DNA of 64,000 nucleotides from Streptomyces longwoodensis (GTDB lineage Bacteria; Actinomycetota; Actinomycetes; Streptomycetales; Streptomycetaceae): positions 237,802 through 301,801 of the forward strand of contig NZ_KQ948555.1 in NCBI RefSeq assembly GCF_001514125.1, written 5' to 3'. Of this stretch, positions 33,341-42,414 are shown in pieces. Made by a program: the position numbers and the translations under genes. The notes under the pieces were generated by a model. That model was not told where the DNA came from and searched no databases. It saw only the letters and a program-made list of their open reading frames with translations. Position 1 is the first letter of the stretch. Every line of letters starts with the position of its first letter.

Positions 33341-34177
33341 GTGCCGCTGAGGAACGAGCCGACGGCGCGTCAGCTGCGACTGGCCGTCGAGTTGCGCAGG
33401 CTCCGCGATGCGGCCGGTCTCACGTCGCGCGAAGCGGCTGACCTGCTCGGGGTGACTCCTCCGGTCATCAGCCAGATCGAGTCCGGTATCGCGGGTGTGA
33501 GTGAGAAGAGATTGCGCCGCCTGGCAACTCACTACGCCTGTGCGGACGAGGAGTTCATCGGTGCCTTGGTGGCCATGGCGACCGACCGGACGCGCGGCTG
33601 GTGGGAGGAGTACCGGCGCCGCCTGCCCACGTCGTTCCTGGATCTCGCGGAACTGGAGCACCACGCCCGGTTCCTGCGGGAAGTGGCGATCCTCTACGTG
33701 CCGGGCCTGTTGCAGACGGAGGACTACGCGCGGGCGGTCTTCTCCTCAAGGGTGCCGGAACTGACCGGGGAGGAGCTGGAACTCCGCGTACGCCACCGGC
33801 TGCACCGGCAGCGGCTCACCGTTCCGTACGACGTGGTGATCCACGAAGCGGCCCTGCGCATCCGGGTGAGCGACCGCGCGGCTGCCAGGGCGCAACTCGT
33901 CAGGATCCTGGAGGCTTCGGAGACGGACCACGTCAGCGTCCGCGTCGTCCCGTTCGACCTGGACGGTTTCGCCGGTGCCGCGAGCGCCATGACGTACGCG
34001 GGCGGCGTCGTGCCGAAGCTGGACACCGTCGTACGCGACGGTCCACATGGTGCTGCGTTCATCGACTCCACAGCCCAACTCGGTGCTTGTCGAACGCTCT
34101 TCCATAAGGTTGAGGCCGCGTCGCTCGACCCCGAGCGCTCGCGCGACTTCATCAACCGGCTGGCGAAGGAGCTGTGA
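33341..34177 (+). CDS. XRE-family helix-turn-helix regulator with DUF5753
   Basis: 278 residues: N-terminal XRE helix-turn-helix (about 12-65; SREAADLLGVTPPVISQIESG) and a C-terminal DUF5753 domain (about 95-275; LYVPGLLQTEDYARAVF). This architecture occurs in dozens of copies per Streptomyces genome, paired with a small DUF397 protein and often a HATPase, and is thought to act in developmental or antibiotic regulation. GTG at 33341 has GGGAGGTGAGAG upstream. It is divergent from the frameshifted HATPase gene and directly upstream of the DUF397 gene. Confidence 0.93.
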   Translation: MPLRNEPTARQLRLAVELRRLRDAAGLTSREAADLLGVTPPVISQIESGIAGVSEKRLRRLATHYACADEEFIGALVAMATDRTRGWWEEYRRRLPTSFLDLAELEHHARFLREVAILYVPGLLQTEDYARAVFSSRVPELTGEELELRVRHRLHRQRLTVPYDVVIHEAALRIRVSDRAAARAQLVRILEASETDHVSVRVVPFDLDGFAGAASAMTYAGGVVPKLDTVVRDGPHGAAFIDSTAQLGACRTLFHKVEAASLDPERSRDFINRLAKEL

Positions 34178-34185
34178 GGCGATCC

Positions 34186-34374
34186 ATGGACACGAATTGG
34201 CGGAAGTCGTCCTACTCCGGACCTGGCGACGGCGACGCCTGCGTGGAGATAGCCACCACCCCCACCCACACCGCCGTCCGTGACTCCAAGGACCCCACCC
34301 GCGCCGTCCTCTCCTTCCCCACCGCCTCCTTCGCCGCCTTCCTGCGCGCCCTCCCCCCGCTCGCCCCCCGGTAG
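34186..34374 (+). CDS. DUF397 small protein
   Basis: 62 residues: MDTNWRKSSYSGPGDGDACV, with the DUF397 hallmark WRKSSYSG near the start and VRDSKDP near 35, plus a C-terminal FAAFLRAL. Partner of the preceding XRE protein; DUF397 proteins may bind or antagonise their partner regulators, though the mechanism is not settled. ATG at 34186 has GAGG six bases upstream; a GTG at 34174 overlapping the previous stop is an alternative. Confidence 0.9.
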   Translation: MDTNWRKSSYSGPGDGDACVEIATTPTHTAVRDSKDPTRAVLSFPTASFAAFLRALPPLAPR

Positions 34375-34400
34375 GCCTCCGCCCTGTCACACCCCCCGAG

Positions 34401-34413
34401 TACCGTCGGACCA
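34401..34413 (+). promoter_or_regulatory. Possible -10 box for a leaderless transcript of the helicase gene
   Basis: TACCGT (34401-34406) lies six bases before the ATG at 34413 and no ribosome site is visible (CGGACC). A TAnnnT box at this distance is typical of leaderless Streptomyces mRNAs. No clear -35 was seen. Confidence 0.45.
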
Positions 34414-36662
34414 TGGCTCAGGAGGGGACCCCCGGCGGGGAGCGGCGGCTCGCCACGCTCGAAGGCGTGCTCGAGCGCATCACCTACGCCAACGAGGAGA
34501 ACGGCTACACCGTCGCCCGCGTCGACACCGGCCGCGGCGCCGGTGACCTGCTCACCGTCGTCGGCGCGCTGCTCGGCGCCCAGGTCGGTGAGTCGCTGCG
34601 GATGGAGGGCCGCTGGGGCTCCCACCCGCAGTACGGCAAGCAGTTCCTGGTGGAGAACTACACGACGCTGCTGCCGGCCACCGTCCAGGGCATCCGCCGC
34701 TACCTGGGGTCGGGCCTGGTCAAGGGCATCGGGCCGGTCTTCGCCGACCGCATCACCCAGCACTTCGGGCTGGACACGCTGAAGATCATCGAGGAGGAGC
34801 CCAAGCGGCTGATCGAAGTCCCCGGGCTCGGCCCCAAGCGGACCAGGAAGATCGCCGACGCCTGGGAGGAACAGAAGGCGATCAAGGAGGTCATGCTCTT
34901 CCTGCAGACCGTCGAGGTCTCCACCTCCATCGCCGTGCGCATCTACAAGAAGTACGGCGACGCCTCCATCTCGGTGGTGAAGAACCAGCCGTACCGGCTC
35001 GCCTCCGACGTCTGGGGCATCGGCTTCCTGACCGCCGACAAGATCGCCCAGTCGGTCGGCATCCCGCACGACAGCCCGGAGCGCGTCAAGGCGGGCCTGC
35101 AGTACGCCCTGTCCCAGTCGGCCGACCAGGGCCACTGCTACCTGCCCGAGGAGCGGCTGATCGCCGACGCGGTGAAGCTGCTCGGCGTGGACACCGGGCT
35201 GGTCATCGAGTGCCTGGCGGAGCTGGCCGGGCCGGCCGAGGACGGCGAGGACCCGGGCGTGGTCCGCGAGAAGGTGCCGGACCCGGCCGGCGGCGATCCG
35301 GTCACCGCCGTGTACCTGGTCCCCTTCCACCGCGCCGAACTCTCCCTGTCCGCCCAGCTGCTGCGCCTGCTGCGCACCGGCGAGGACCGGATGCCGGGCT
35401 TCCGGGACGTCGCCTGGGACCGGGCGCTGACCTGGCTGAAGGGGCGCACGGGCGCGGAGCTCGCCCCGGAGCAGGAGGCCGCCGTGAAGCTGGCGCTCAG
35501 CGAGAAGGTGGCGGTGCTGACCGGCGGCCCGGGCTGCGGCAAGTCCTTCACCGTGCGCTCGATCGTGGAGCTGGCCCGCGCCAAGAAGGCGAAGGTGCTG
35601 CTGGCCGCGCCCACGGGCCGCGCCGCCAAGCGGCTGGCCGAGCTGACGGGCGCGGAGGCGTCCACCGTGCACCGCCTGCTGGAGCTCAAGCCCGGCGGCG
35701 ACGCGGCGTACGACCGGGACCGGCCGCTGGACGCCGACCTGGTGGTGGTCGACGAGGCGTCCATGCTGGACCTGCTGCTCGCCAACAAGCTGGTCAAGGC
35801 CGTCCCGCCGGGCGCCCACCTGCTGTTCGTGGGGGACGTGGACCAGCTGCCCAGCGTGGGCGCGGGGGAGGTGCTGCGGGACCTGCTGGCCGAGGGGAGT
35901 CCCGTGCCCGCGGTGCGCCTCACGCGCGTGTTCCGCCAGGCCCAGCAGTCCGGCGTGGTCACCAACGCCCACCGGATCAACGCCGGGCAGCACCCGGTCA
36001 CCGACGGCATGAAGGACTTCTTCCTCTTCGTCGAGGACGACACGGAGGCGGCCGGCCGGCTCACCGTGGACGTCGCCGCCCGGCGCCTGCCGGCCCGGTT
36101 CGGACTGGACCCGCGCCGGGACGTGCAGGTGCTCGCGCCGATGCACCGCGGCCCCGCGGGCGCGGGCACGCTCAACGGGCTGCTCCAGCAGGCCATCACC
36201 CCGGGCCGCCCGGAGCTGCCCGAGAAGCGGTTCGGCGGGCGGGTCTTCCGCGTCGGCGACAAGGTCACCCAGATCCGCAACAACTACGACAAGGGCGAGA
36301 ACGGCGTCTTCAACGGCACCGTCGGCGTGGTCACCTCGCTCGACCCGGTCGACCAGCGCCTGACGGTGCTGACCGACGAGGACGAGGAGGTGCCGTACGA
36401 CTTCGACGAGCTCGACGAGCTGGCCCACGCCTACGCGGTGACCATCCACCGCTCGCAGGGCAGTGAATATCCCGCGGTGGTGATCCCGGTCACCACGGGC
36501 GCGTGGATGATGCTCCAGCGCAACCTGCTCTACACGGCGGTGACGCGCGCCAAGAAGCTGGTGGTGCTGGTCGGTTCGCGCAAGGCGATCGGTCAGGCGG
36601 TGCGCACGGTGTCGGCCGGCCGGCGCTGCACGGCCCTCGATTTCCGCCTGTCGGGCGCCTGA
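34413..36662 (+). CDS. recD2: RecD2-type DNA helicase (SF1B)
   Basis: 749 residues. The N-terminal OB-like and helix-hairpin-helix region (VKGIGPVFADRI near 105 and VPGLGPKRTRKIADAW near 137) is typical of stand-alone RecD2 rather than RecBCD-type RecD. Helicase motifs: Walker A GGPGCGKSFT near 371, DEASMLD near 448, GDVDQLPSVG near 472, and C-terminal VTIHRSQGSEYPAV near 676. It is expected to unwind DNA 5' to 3' in repair, powered by ATP. No recB or recC is adjacent. It stands alone between the DUF397 gene and citrate synthase. Confidence 0.92.
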   Translation: MAQEGTPGGERRLATLEGVLERITYANEENGYTVARVDTGRGAGDLLTVVGALLGAQVGESLRMEGRWGSHPQYGKQFLVENYTTLLPATVQGIRRYLGSGLVKGIGPVFADRITQHFGLDTLKIIEEEPKRLIEVPGLGPKRTRKIADAWEEQKAIKEVMLFLQTVEVSTSIAVRIYKKYGDASISVVKNQPYRLASDVWGIGFLTADKIAQSVGIPHDSPERVKAGLQYALSQSADQGHCYLPEERLIADAVKLLGVDTGLVIECLAELAGPAEDGEDPGVVREKVPDPAGGDPVTAVYLVPFHRAELSLSAQLLRLLRTGEDRMPGFRDVAWDRALTWLKGRTGAELAPEQEAAVKLALSEKVAVLTGGPGCGKSFTVRSIVELARAKKAKVLLAAPTGRAAKRLAELTGAEASTVHRLLELKPGGDAAYDRDRPLDADLVVVDEASMLDLLLANKLVKAVPPGAHLLFVGDVDQLPSVGAGEVLRDLLAEGSPVPAVRLTRVFRQAQQSGVVTNAHRINAGQHPVTDGMKDFFLFVEDDTEAAGRLTVDVAARRLPARFGLDPRRDVQVLAPMHRGPAGAGTLNGLLQQAITPGRPELPEKRFGGRVFRVGDKVTQIRNNYDKGENGVFNGTVGVVTSLDPVDQRLTVLTDEDEEVPYDFDELDELAHAYAVTIHRSQGSEYPAVVIPVTTGAWMMLQRNLLYTAVTRAKKLVVLVGSRKAIGQAVRTVSAGRRCTALDFRLSGA

Positions 36663-36780
36663 CCGGCGGATCTTCTGTGCCGTCCCGGAGACGGCGCAAA
36701 AAAATGATCGATCAAACGAGTCGCAAAGGTCACAGAGCACTTCCCCCAGCGGGACCGAGGCGGCAGGATGAGCAAGTTGG

Positions 36781-36795
36781 CGGCACTGAGTGCCG
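36781..36795. promoter_or_regulatory. Inverted repeat upstream of citrate synthase
   Basis: CGGCACT-G-AGTGCCG is a perfect 7-1-7 inverted repeat 111 bases before the citA start. A second palindrome, TGATCGATCA, lies at 36705-36714. Either could be an operator; no regulator can be named. Confidence 0.35.
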
Positions 36796-36905
36796 TCGAT
36801 AAGCCCAATGGTCGACCCCGAGTGCACTCTCCTGCGCCAAATGGGGGATGGTAGAGACAGTCAGGGCAACCTCGAAGATGAGGCACAACGTCGGTGAGGG
36901 AAGAC

Positions 36906-38195
<1,290 letters not shown>

Positions 38196-38223
38196 GCCGC
38201 ACCGCGGTCCGACCCGGACAGCA

Positions 38224-38276
38224 GAAGGCGCCCTGTGCCGCCGGTCCCCCCACGGGCCGACGACCAGGGCGCCTTC
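38224..38276 (+). terminator. citA terminator hairpin
   Basis: GAAGGCGCCCTG (38224-38235) pairs over 12 bases with CAGGGCGCCTTC (38265-38276), beginning 28 bases after the citA stop. The 29-base loop is C-rich and no U-tract follows. Confidence 0.82.
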
Positions 38277-38345
38277 CCATGTCCCGGTGCGGATTCCCCC
38301 CACGGGATCCGGCCGGGCGTTCGTGGAGACACAGCGCCTGAATCG

Positions 38346-38372
38346 CTGGTTGAACTGGTTGAGCTGGTTGAG
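38346..38372. repeat. 9-bp tandem repeat, three copies
   Basis: CTGGTTGAA, CTGGTTGAG, CTGGTTGAG directly repeated in the non-coding citA-copA interval. Purpose unknown; it could be slippage-generated. Confidence 0.7.
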
Positions 38373-38738
38373 CAAAACGAGCAGAACTCGCCGTACTGCG
38401 GGTATGCGGTTGTGGTCGATCGGTGATGCGGTGTGCGGTCTGCCGGGACAGCGCACGCTGGGAGGGCCGCTCAAAGCTTCCCGGTGTACGTGCCCCGGCA
38501 ACGCACCTCTGGAGAAGTCCCCCAAGACATCCCCAGATGCCAGTCCGCGCCCCCCAAGACGCTTTCTGACATCGCCAACTTAGACCTTCGAACCCCTTCG
38601 ATGGTTACGTTCGCATCACTGTGATCTGTGTCTCTTGCATATGTCCGTTACCTGCGCAAGGGCCCGATACAGCGATCGGCACCCCCGGCGTAAGGATGAT
38701 GCGCGAGCCTTGTGAAGAGCTTATGTGAGTCCCGCGCC

Positions 38739-40991
38739 TCAACGGAAGGCCCGTAGACGGAGGCTGTTGCTCACCACGAAGACCGACGAGAAGGCCATCG
38801 CGGCCCCCGCGATCATCGGATTGAGCAGTCCGAGCGCGGCCAGCGGCAGCGCTGCCACGTTGTATCCGAACGCCCACACGAGATTGCCCTTGATCGTGGC
38901 CAGCGTCCGCCGCGAGAGCCGGATCGCGTCGGCGGCGACGCGCAGGTCGCCGCGGACCAGGGTGAGGTCGCCGGCCTCGATCGCCGCGTCGGTGCCGGTG
39001 CCGAGGGCGAGTCCGAGGTCGGCCCGGGCGAGTGCGGCCGCGTCGTTGACGCCGTCGCCGACCATGGCGACGGTGCGTCCCTCGTCCTGCAGCTTCCGTA
39101 CGACGGCGACCTTGTCCTCGGGGAGGACCTCGGCGATCACCTCGTCGATGCCGACCTCGGCGGCCACGGCCTCGGCGACGGCGCGGTGGTCGCCGGTGAG
39201 CAGCACGGGCGTGAGGCCGAGCGCGCGCAGCCGCCGTACCGCCTCCACGCTGGTGTCCTTCACCGCGTCCGCGACCGCGAGCACCCCGCGCGCGTGCCCG
39301 TCCCAGCCGACCACCACGGCCGTACGGCCGTCCCGCTGGGCCTGGTCGCGGACGCGGGCCAGGTCGTCCGGCAGGGTGGCGAAGAGCCGCCCGACGGCGA
39401 CCTCGCGGCCCTCCACGCGCCCGCGCACGCCGCGTCCGGGCACGTTCTCGAACTGCTCCACCGGGGGCAGCTCACCGGCCCGTTCGAGGGCGCGGGCGGC
39501 GACCGCGCGGGCGACCGGGTGCTCGGAGGCGTGCTCCAGGGCGCCCGCGAGCCGCAGCAGCTCCTTCTCGTCGGTGCCCTCGGCGGCGTACACCTCCTGG
39601 AGCGTCATCCGGCCGGTGGTGACGGTGCCCGTCTTGTCGAGGACGACCGTGTCCACGCGCCGGGTCGACTCCAGCACCTCGGGGCCCTTGATGAGGATGC
39701 CGAGCTGTGCGCCGCGCCCGGTGCCGACCATGAGCGCGGTCGGCGTGGCGAGGCCCAGGGCGCACGGGCAGGCGATGATCAGCACCGCGACGGCCGCGGT
39801 GAACGCGGCGACGGTGTCGCCGGTGACGCCCAGCCAGCCGCCGAAGGTGGCGGCCGCGATCAGCAGCACCACGGGGACGAACACCCCGGCGACCCGGTCG
39901 GCCAGCCGCTGCACCTCGGCCTTGCCGTTCTGCGCCTCCTCGACGAGTACGGCCATCCGGGCCAGCCGCGTGTCGGCGCCGATCCGGGTGGCCTCGACGA
40001 CCAGCCGGCCGCCGGTGTTCACGGTGGCCCCGGTGACGGCGTCGCCCGGCCCCACGTCCACGGGCACCGACTCGCCGGTCAGCATCGACGCGTCGACGGC
40101 GCCCGCGCCCTCCACGACCGTCCCGTCGGTCGCGATCTTCTCCCCGGGCCGGACGACGAACCGGTCCCCGACCGCCAGCCGGTCCACCGGGACGCGCGTC
40201 TCCCGTCCGTCCCGCAGGACGGCCACGTCCTTGGCGCCCAGCTCCATCAGCGCCCGCAGGGCCGCGCCCGCCCGCCGCTTGGAACGGGCCTCCAGGTACC
40301 GGCCGAGCAGGATGAACGCGGTGACGCCGGCGGCGACCTCCAGGTACAGCGTGGAGGCGCCGTCCGCGCGCGAGACGGTCAGCCGGAACGGGTGCCGCAT
40401 CCCCGGCATGCCCGCGTCCCCCAGGAACAGCGCCCACAGCGACCAGCCGAACGCGGCGAGCGTGCCGACCGAGACCAGCGTGTCCATGGTGGAGGCGCCG
40501 TGCCGCAGGTTCGTCCAGGCGGCCCGGTGGAACGGCAGGCCGCCCCAGACGACCACGGGGGCGGCGAGGGTCAGCGAGAGCCACTGCCAGTTGTCGAACT
40601 GCAGGGCGGGCACCATCGCGAACAGCACCACGGGCGCGGCGAGCAGCGCGCTGACGACCAGGCGCCCGCGCAGCGCGGTCAGCTCCGGGTCGGCGTCCGG
40701 CGCGTCCGCGCTCCCGTCGGCCCGCGGTTCCTGGCGCACCGGCTCCTCGGCGGTGTAGCCGGTCTTCACCACGGTCGCTATCAGGTCGGCGACCTCGACG
40801 CCCTCCGGGTACGACACCCGCGCCTTCTCCGTCGCGTAGTTGACGGTGGCGGTGACGCCCTCCATGCGGTTGAGCTTCTTCTCGACGCGGGCCGCGCAGG
40901 AGGCGCAGGTCATCCCGCCGATGAGCAGCTCGACCTCCGCCGTGCGCGCGGTGGGGGGCGTCGCGGCGGTGGGCGTCGTGGTGCTGGACAT
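38739..40991 (-). CDS. copA: Copper-translocating P1B-type ATPase
   Basis: 750 residues. An N-terminal heavy-metal domain (about 18-85) has GGMTCASC with Cys29 and Cys32. Eight membrane helices include the CPC metal site in CPCALGLATPTALMVGTG near 405. DKTGTVTTGRMT near 447 holds the phosphorylated Asp, and VGDGVNDAAAL near 640 is the hinge. It exports Cu(I) from the cytosol. It follows the chaperone gene copZ on the same strand after 119 bases and is probably co-transcribed from the CsoR-type operator upstream of copZ. Confidence 0.94.
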   Translation of the reverse strand: MSSTTTPTAATPPTARTAEVELLIGGMTCASCAARVEKKLNRMEGVTATVNYATEKARVSYPEGVEVADLIATVVKTGYTAEEPVRQEPRADGSADAPDADPELTALRGRLVVSALLAAPVVLFAMVPALQFDNWQWLSLTLAAPVVVWGGLPFHRAAWTNLRHGASTMDTLVSVGTLAAFGWSLWALFLGDAGMPGMRHPFRLTVSRADGASTLYLEVAAGVTAFILLGRYLEARSKRRAGAALRALMELGAKDVAVLRDGRETRVPVDRLAVGDRFVVRPGEKIATDGTVVEGAGAVDASMLTGESVPVDVGPGDAVTGATVNTGGRLVVEATRIGADTRLARMAVLVEEAQNGKAEVQRLADRVAGVFVPVVLLIAAATFGGWLGVTGDTVAAFTAAVAVLIIACPCALGLATPTALMVGTGRGAQLGILIKGPEVLESTRRVDTVVLDKTGTVTTGRMTLQEVYAAEGTDEKELLRLAGALEHASEHPVARAVAARALERAGELPPVEQFENVPGRGVRGRVEGREVAVGRLFATLPDDLARVRDQAQRDGRTAVVVGWDGHARGVLAVADAVKDTSVEAVRRLRALGLTPVLLTGDHRAVAEAVAAEVGIDEVIAEVLPEDKVAVVRKLQDEGRTVAMVGDGVNDAAALARADLGLALGTGTDAAIEAGDLTLVRGDLRVAADAIRLSRRTLATIKGNLVWAFGYNVAALPLAALGLLNPMIAGAAMAFSSVFVVSNSLRLRAFR

Positions 40992-41110
40992 GTCCGTACT
41001 CCGAGACTCCGGGACTCCGGGGATGCGCCGGGTGGTCGAACGCCCGACGGGCCGTACGCAACCAGTGTGGTCCGGTCGGTACGGCCCGTGCGGCGGGGGT
41101 CGGCGCCGGG

Positions 41111-41350
41111 TCAGGCGCGGCCGGCGAGCTCGAAGCCGGCCTCGTCGACGGCGGCGCGCACGGCCTCCTCGTCGAGCGGGGCGGCGGACACGACGGTGAC
41201 CTCACCGGTCGAGGCGACGGCCTTGACCGAGCTGACGCCGGGGAGCTGGGAGATCTCGCCGGAGACGGCACCCTCGCAGTGGCCGCAGCTCATGCCGTTC
41301 ACCTGGTAGACGGTGGTGACGGTACCGGGGGTGTCGGTGTGGGCGGTCAT
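41111..41350 (-). CDS. copZ: Copper chaperone (CopZ-like HMA protein)
   Basis: 79 residues forming one heavy-metal-associated domain. The metal-binding CxxC is in VNGMSCGHCEGAVSGEIS near residues 18-35, and the domain ends DEEAVRAAVDEAGFEL. It carries Cu(I) to the CopA ATPase encoded just downstream. The N-terminal 12 residues are a flexible lead. The upstream CsoR-type palindrome predicts copper-inducible expression. Confidence 0.92.
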   Translation of the reverse strand: MTAHTDTPGTVTTVYQVNGMSCGHCEGAVSGEISQLPGVSSVKAVASTGEVTVVSAAPLDEEAVRAAVDEAGFELAGRA

Positions 41351-41417
41351 GTCGTTACTCCTCGTCGAGGCGCGGGTGGTGCGGGGGACCCGTGGGGGCT
41401 CCTCCTACTTCCCGAGG

Positions 41418-41434
41418 TTATACCCCCTGGGGGT
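41418..41434 (-). promoter_or_regulatory. CsoR-type copper-responsive operator
   Basis: ATACCCCC-T-GGGGGTAT is a perfect 8-1-8 inverted repeat about 70 bases upstream of copZ. It matches the known CsoR operator pattern TATACCCnnnnGGGTATA. Cu(I) releases CsoR and induces efflux genes. No csoR gene lies in the window. Confidence 0.85.
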
Positions 41435-41506
41435 ATTTCTCCAAGATGGTTCGGCCGGGTGGGCGGGTCGCCGTTCGGTGTGCCGTGGTGCGGGTGCCCG
41501 GGCCGG

Positions 41507-41560
41507 GTGCCCGGGAAAGCTGCCCCTTGTCAGGTGCCCGGGAAAGCTGCCCCTTGTCAG
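41507..41560. repeat. Exact 27-bp tandem duplication
   Basis: GTGCCCGGGAAAGCTGCCCC plus TTGTCAG occurs twice in a row (41507-41533, 41534-41560), followed by degenerate GTGCCGG words running into the TetR stop codon. It lies between the TetR 3' end and the copZ promoter. Confidence 0.85.
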
Positions 41561-41579
41561 GTGCCGGTCGGGTGCCGGG

Positions 41580-42284
41580 TCAGGCGCCGGCGCGGGCGGG
41601 TGTGCCGAGCCGGGCGCCGGCGAGGGGTTCGAGGTAGCGGACCAGGGCGTTCTTCAGCTCCCGTACGTACGCCTCGCGCTCGGCGCCCTCGTGTCCCAGG
41701 ACCAGCTCCAGGCCTGCCTTGTACATGCCGAGGCACATCCGGGCGGTGCGGGTCAGGTCGGCGGGGTCGGCGGTCGCGGGCAGCAGGGAGGACAGCAGGT
41801 CCGTGATGCGGGCGAGCAGCGTGGCGTGCAGGGCGTCGTGCTCCTCGCTGATCCGGCCCGGGATGTCGGGGCCGTGCATCAGCGCGAAGAACACCGGGTG
41901 GTCGCAGTTGAAGGCGATGAACCGGTCGACCGCCGCACCGACCGCCTCCTCCACCGGGGTCGCCGGGTCCACCGGTGCGAGCGCCTCGCCGTACGTCTCG
42001 CGCATCTCGTGCATCAGCCGGTCGCCCAGCTCGATCGCGATCGCTTCCTTGTTCGGGAAGAACTGGTAGAGCGTGCCCGGCGAGACGCCCGCCTCACGGG
42101 CGATGGCGTTGGTGCTGGCGGCCGTGTAGCCGGTGGTGCAGAAGACGTGCGCGGCGGCTTCGAGCAACTGGGCGATGCGGCGCTCGCCGCGGGCCTGGCG
42201 GCGGCGCGGCTGCTCCTTCTCCTGGGCCTGTTCCTGGCGGTCGGACCCGGGTGCGTCGGGTGCGAGCTCCTGGTTGTCGGGCAC
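41580..42284 (-). CDS. TetR-family transcriptional regulator
   Basis: 234 residues. TetR helix-turn-helix at about 35-80 (HVFCTTGYTAASTNAIAREAGVSPGTLYQFF with FPNKEA after it), then a ligand-binding domain of the AefR-like C-terminal type. A charged 30-residue extension precedes the DNA-binding domain. GTG at 42284 has GGGGA upstream. It is divergent from an MMPL exporter, and twin palindromes fill the intergenic space, so it very likely represses both genes. The ligand is probably a substrate of the pump. Confidence 0.9.
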   Translation of the reverse strand: MPDNQELAPDAPGSDRQEQAQEKEQPRRRQARGERRIAQLLEAAAHVFCTTGYTAASTNAIAREAGVSPGTLYQFFPNKEAIAIELGDRLMHEMRETYGEALAPVDPATPVEEAVGAAVDRFIAFNCDHPVFFALMHGPDIPGRISEEHDALHATLLARITDLLSSLLPATADPADLTRTARMCLGMYKAGLELVLGHEGAEREAYVRELKNALVRYLEPLAGARLGTPARAGA

Positions 42285-42312
42285 GAGTGATCCCCAGCTC
42301 TCCGAATGTCAT

Positions 42313-42375
42313 TGACAAACGCGAGTGGTCGCTCGCATTCTGGTTCCGGATGAAACGCGAGCGATCTCTCGTGTT
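42313..42375. promoter_or_regulatory. Divergent TetR/MMPL control region with twin operators
   Basis: Two related 22-base sites, AACGCGAG-N6-CTCGCATT (42318-42339) and AACGCGAG-N6-CTCGTGTT (42354-42375), have centres 36 bases apart. The first overlaps a possible promoter, TTGACA (42313-42318) with 17 bases to CATTCT, reading toward the exporter. The layout fits TetR repression of both divergent genes. Confidence 0.78.
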
Positions 42376-42414
42376 TGCTGCTTCATGGTGCCATGGTGAA
42401 GGGGACACCGCCTG

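Larger units (their letters stand above)
38196..38738. other. Long intergenic region between citA and copA
   Basis: 543 bases without a convincing gene. It contains the citA terminator, a tandem array of three CTGGTTGAR nonamers (38346-38372), and a lower-GC stretch at 38560-38720 that does not look coding. Both flanking genes end here (citA rightward, copA leftward), so a promoter is not needed. The size leaves room for a small RNA or an eroded gene, but no structure was recognised. Confidence 0.6.

Noticed and set aside
36680..36705. Hairpin GCCGTC-CCGGA-GACGGC followed by seven A, as a helicase terminator
   Set aside because: The tract after the stem is A, not T, on the coding strand, so it would only work for minus-strand transcription, and no minus-strand gene ends there.
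38560..38738. tRNA or riboswitch between citA and copA
   Set aside because: No cloverleaf with a TTCRANY loop and CCA-ready acceptor stem was found, and neither flanking gene starts there, so a riboswitch would have no target.
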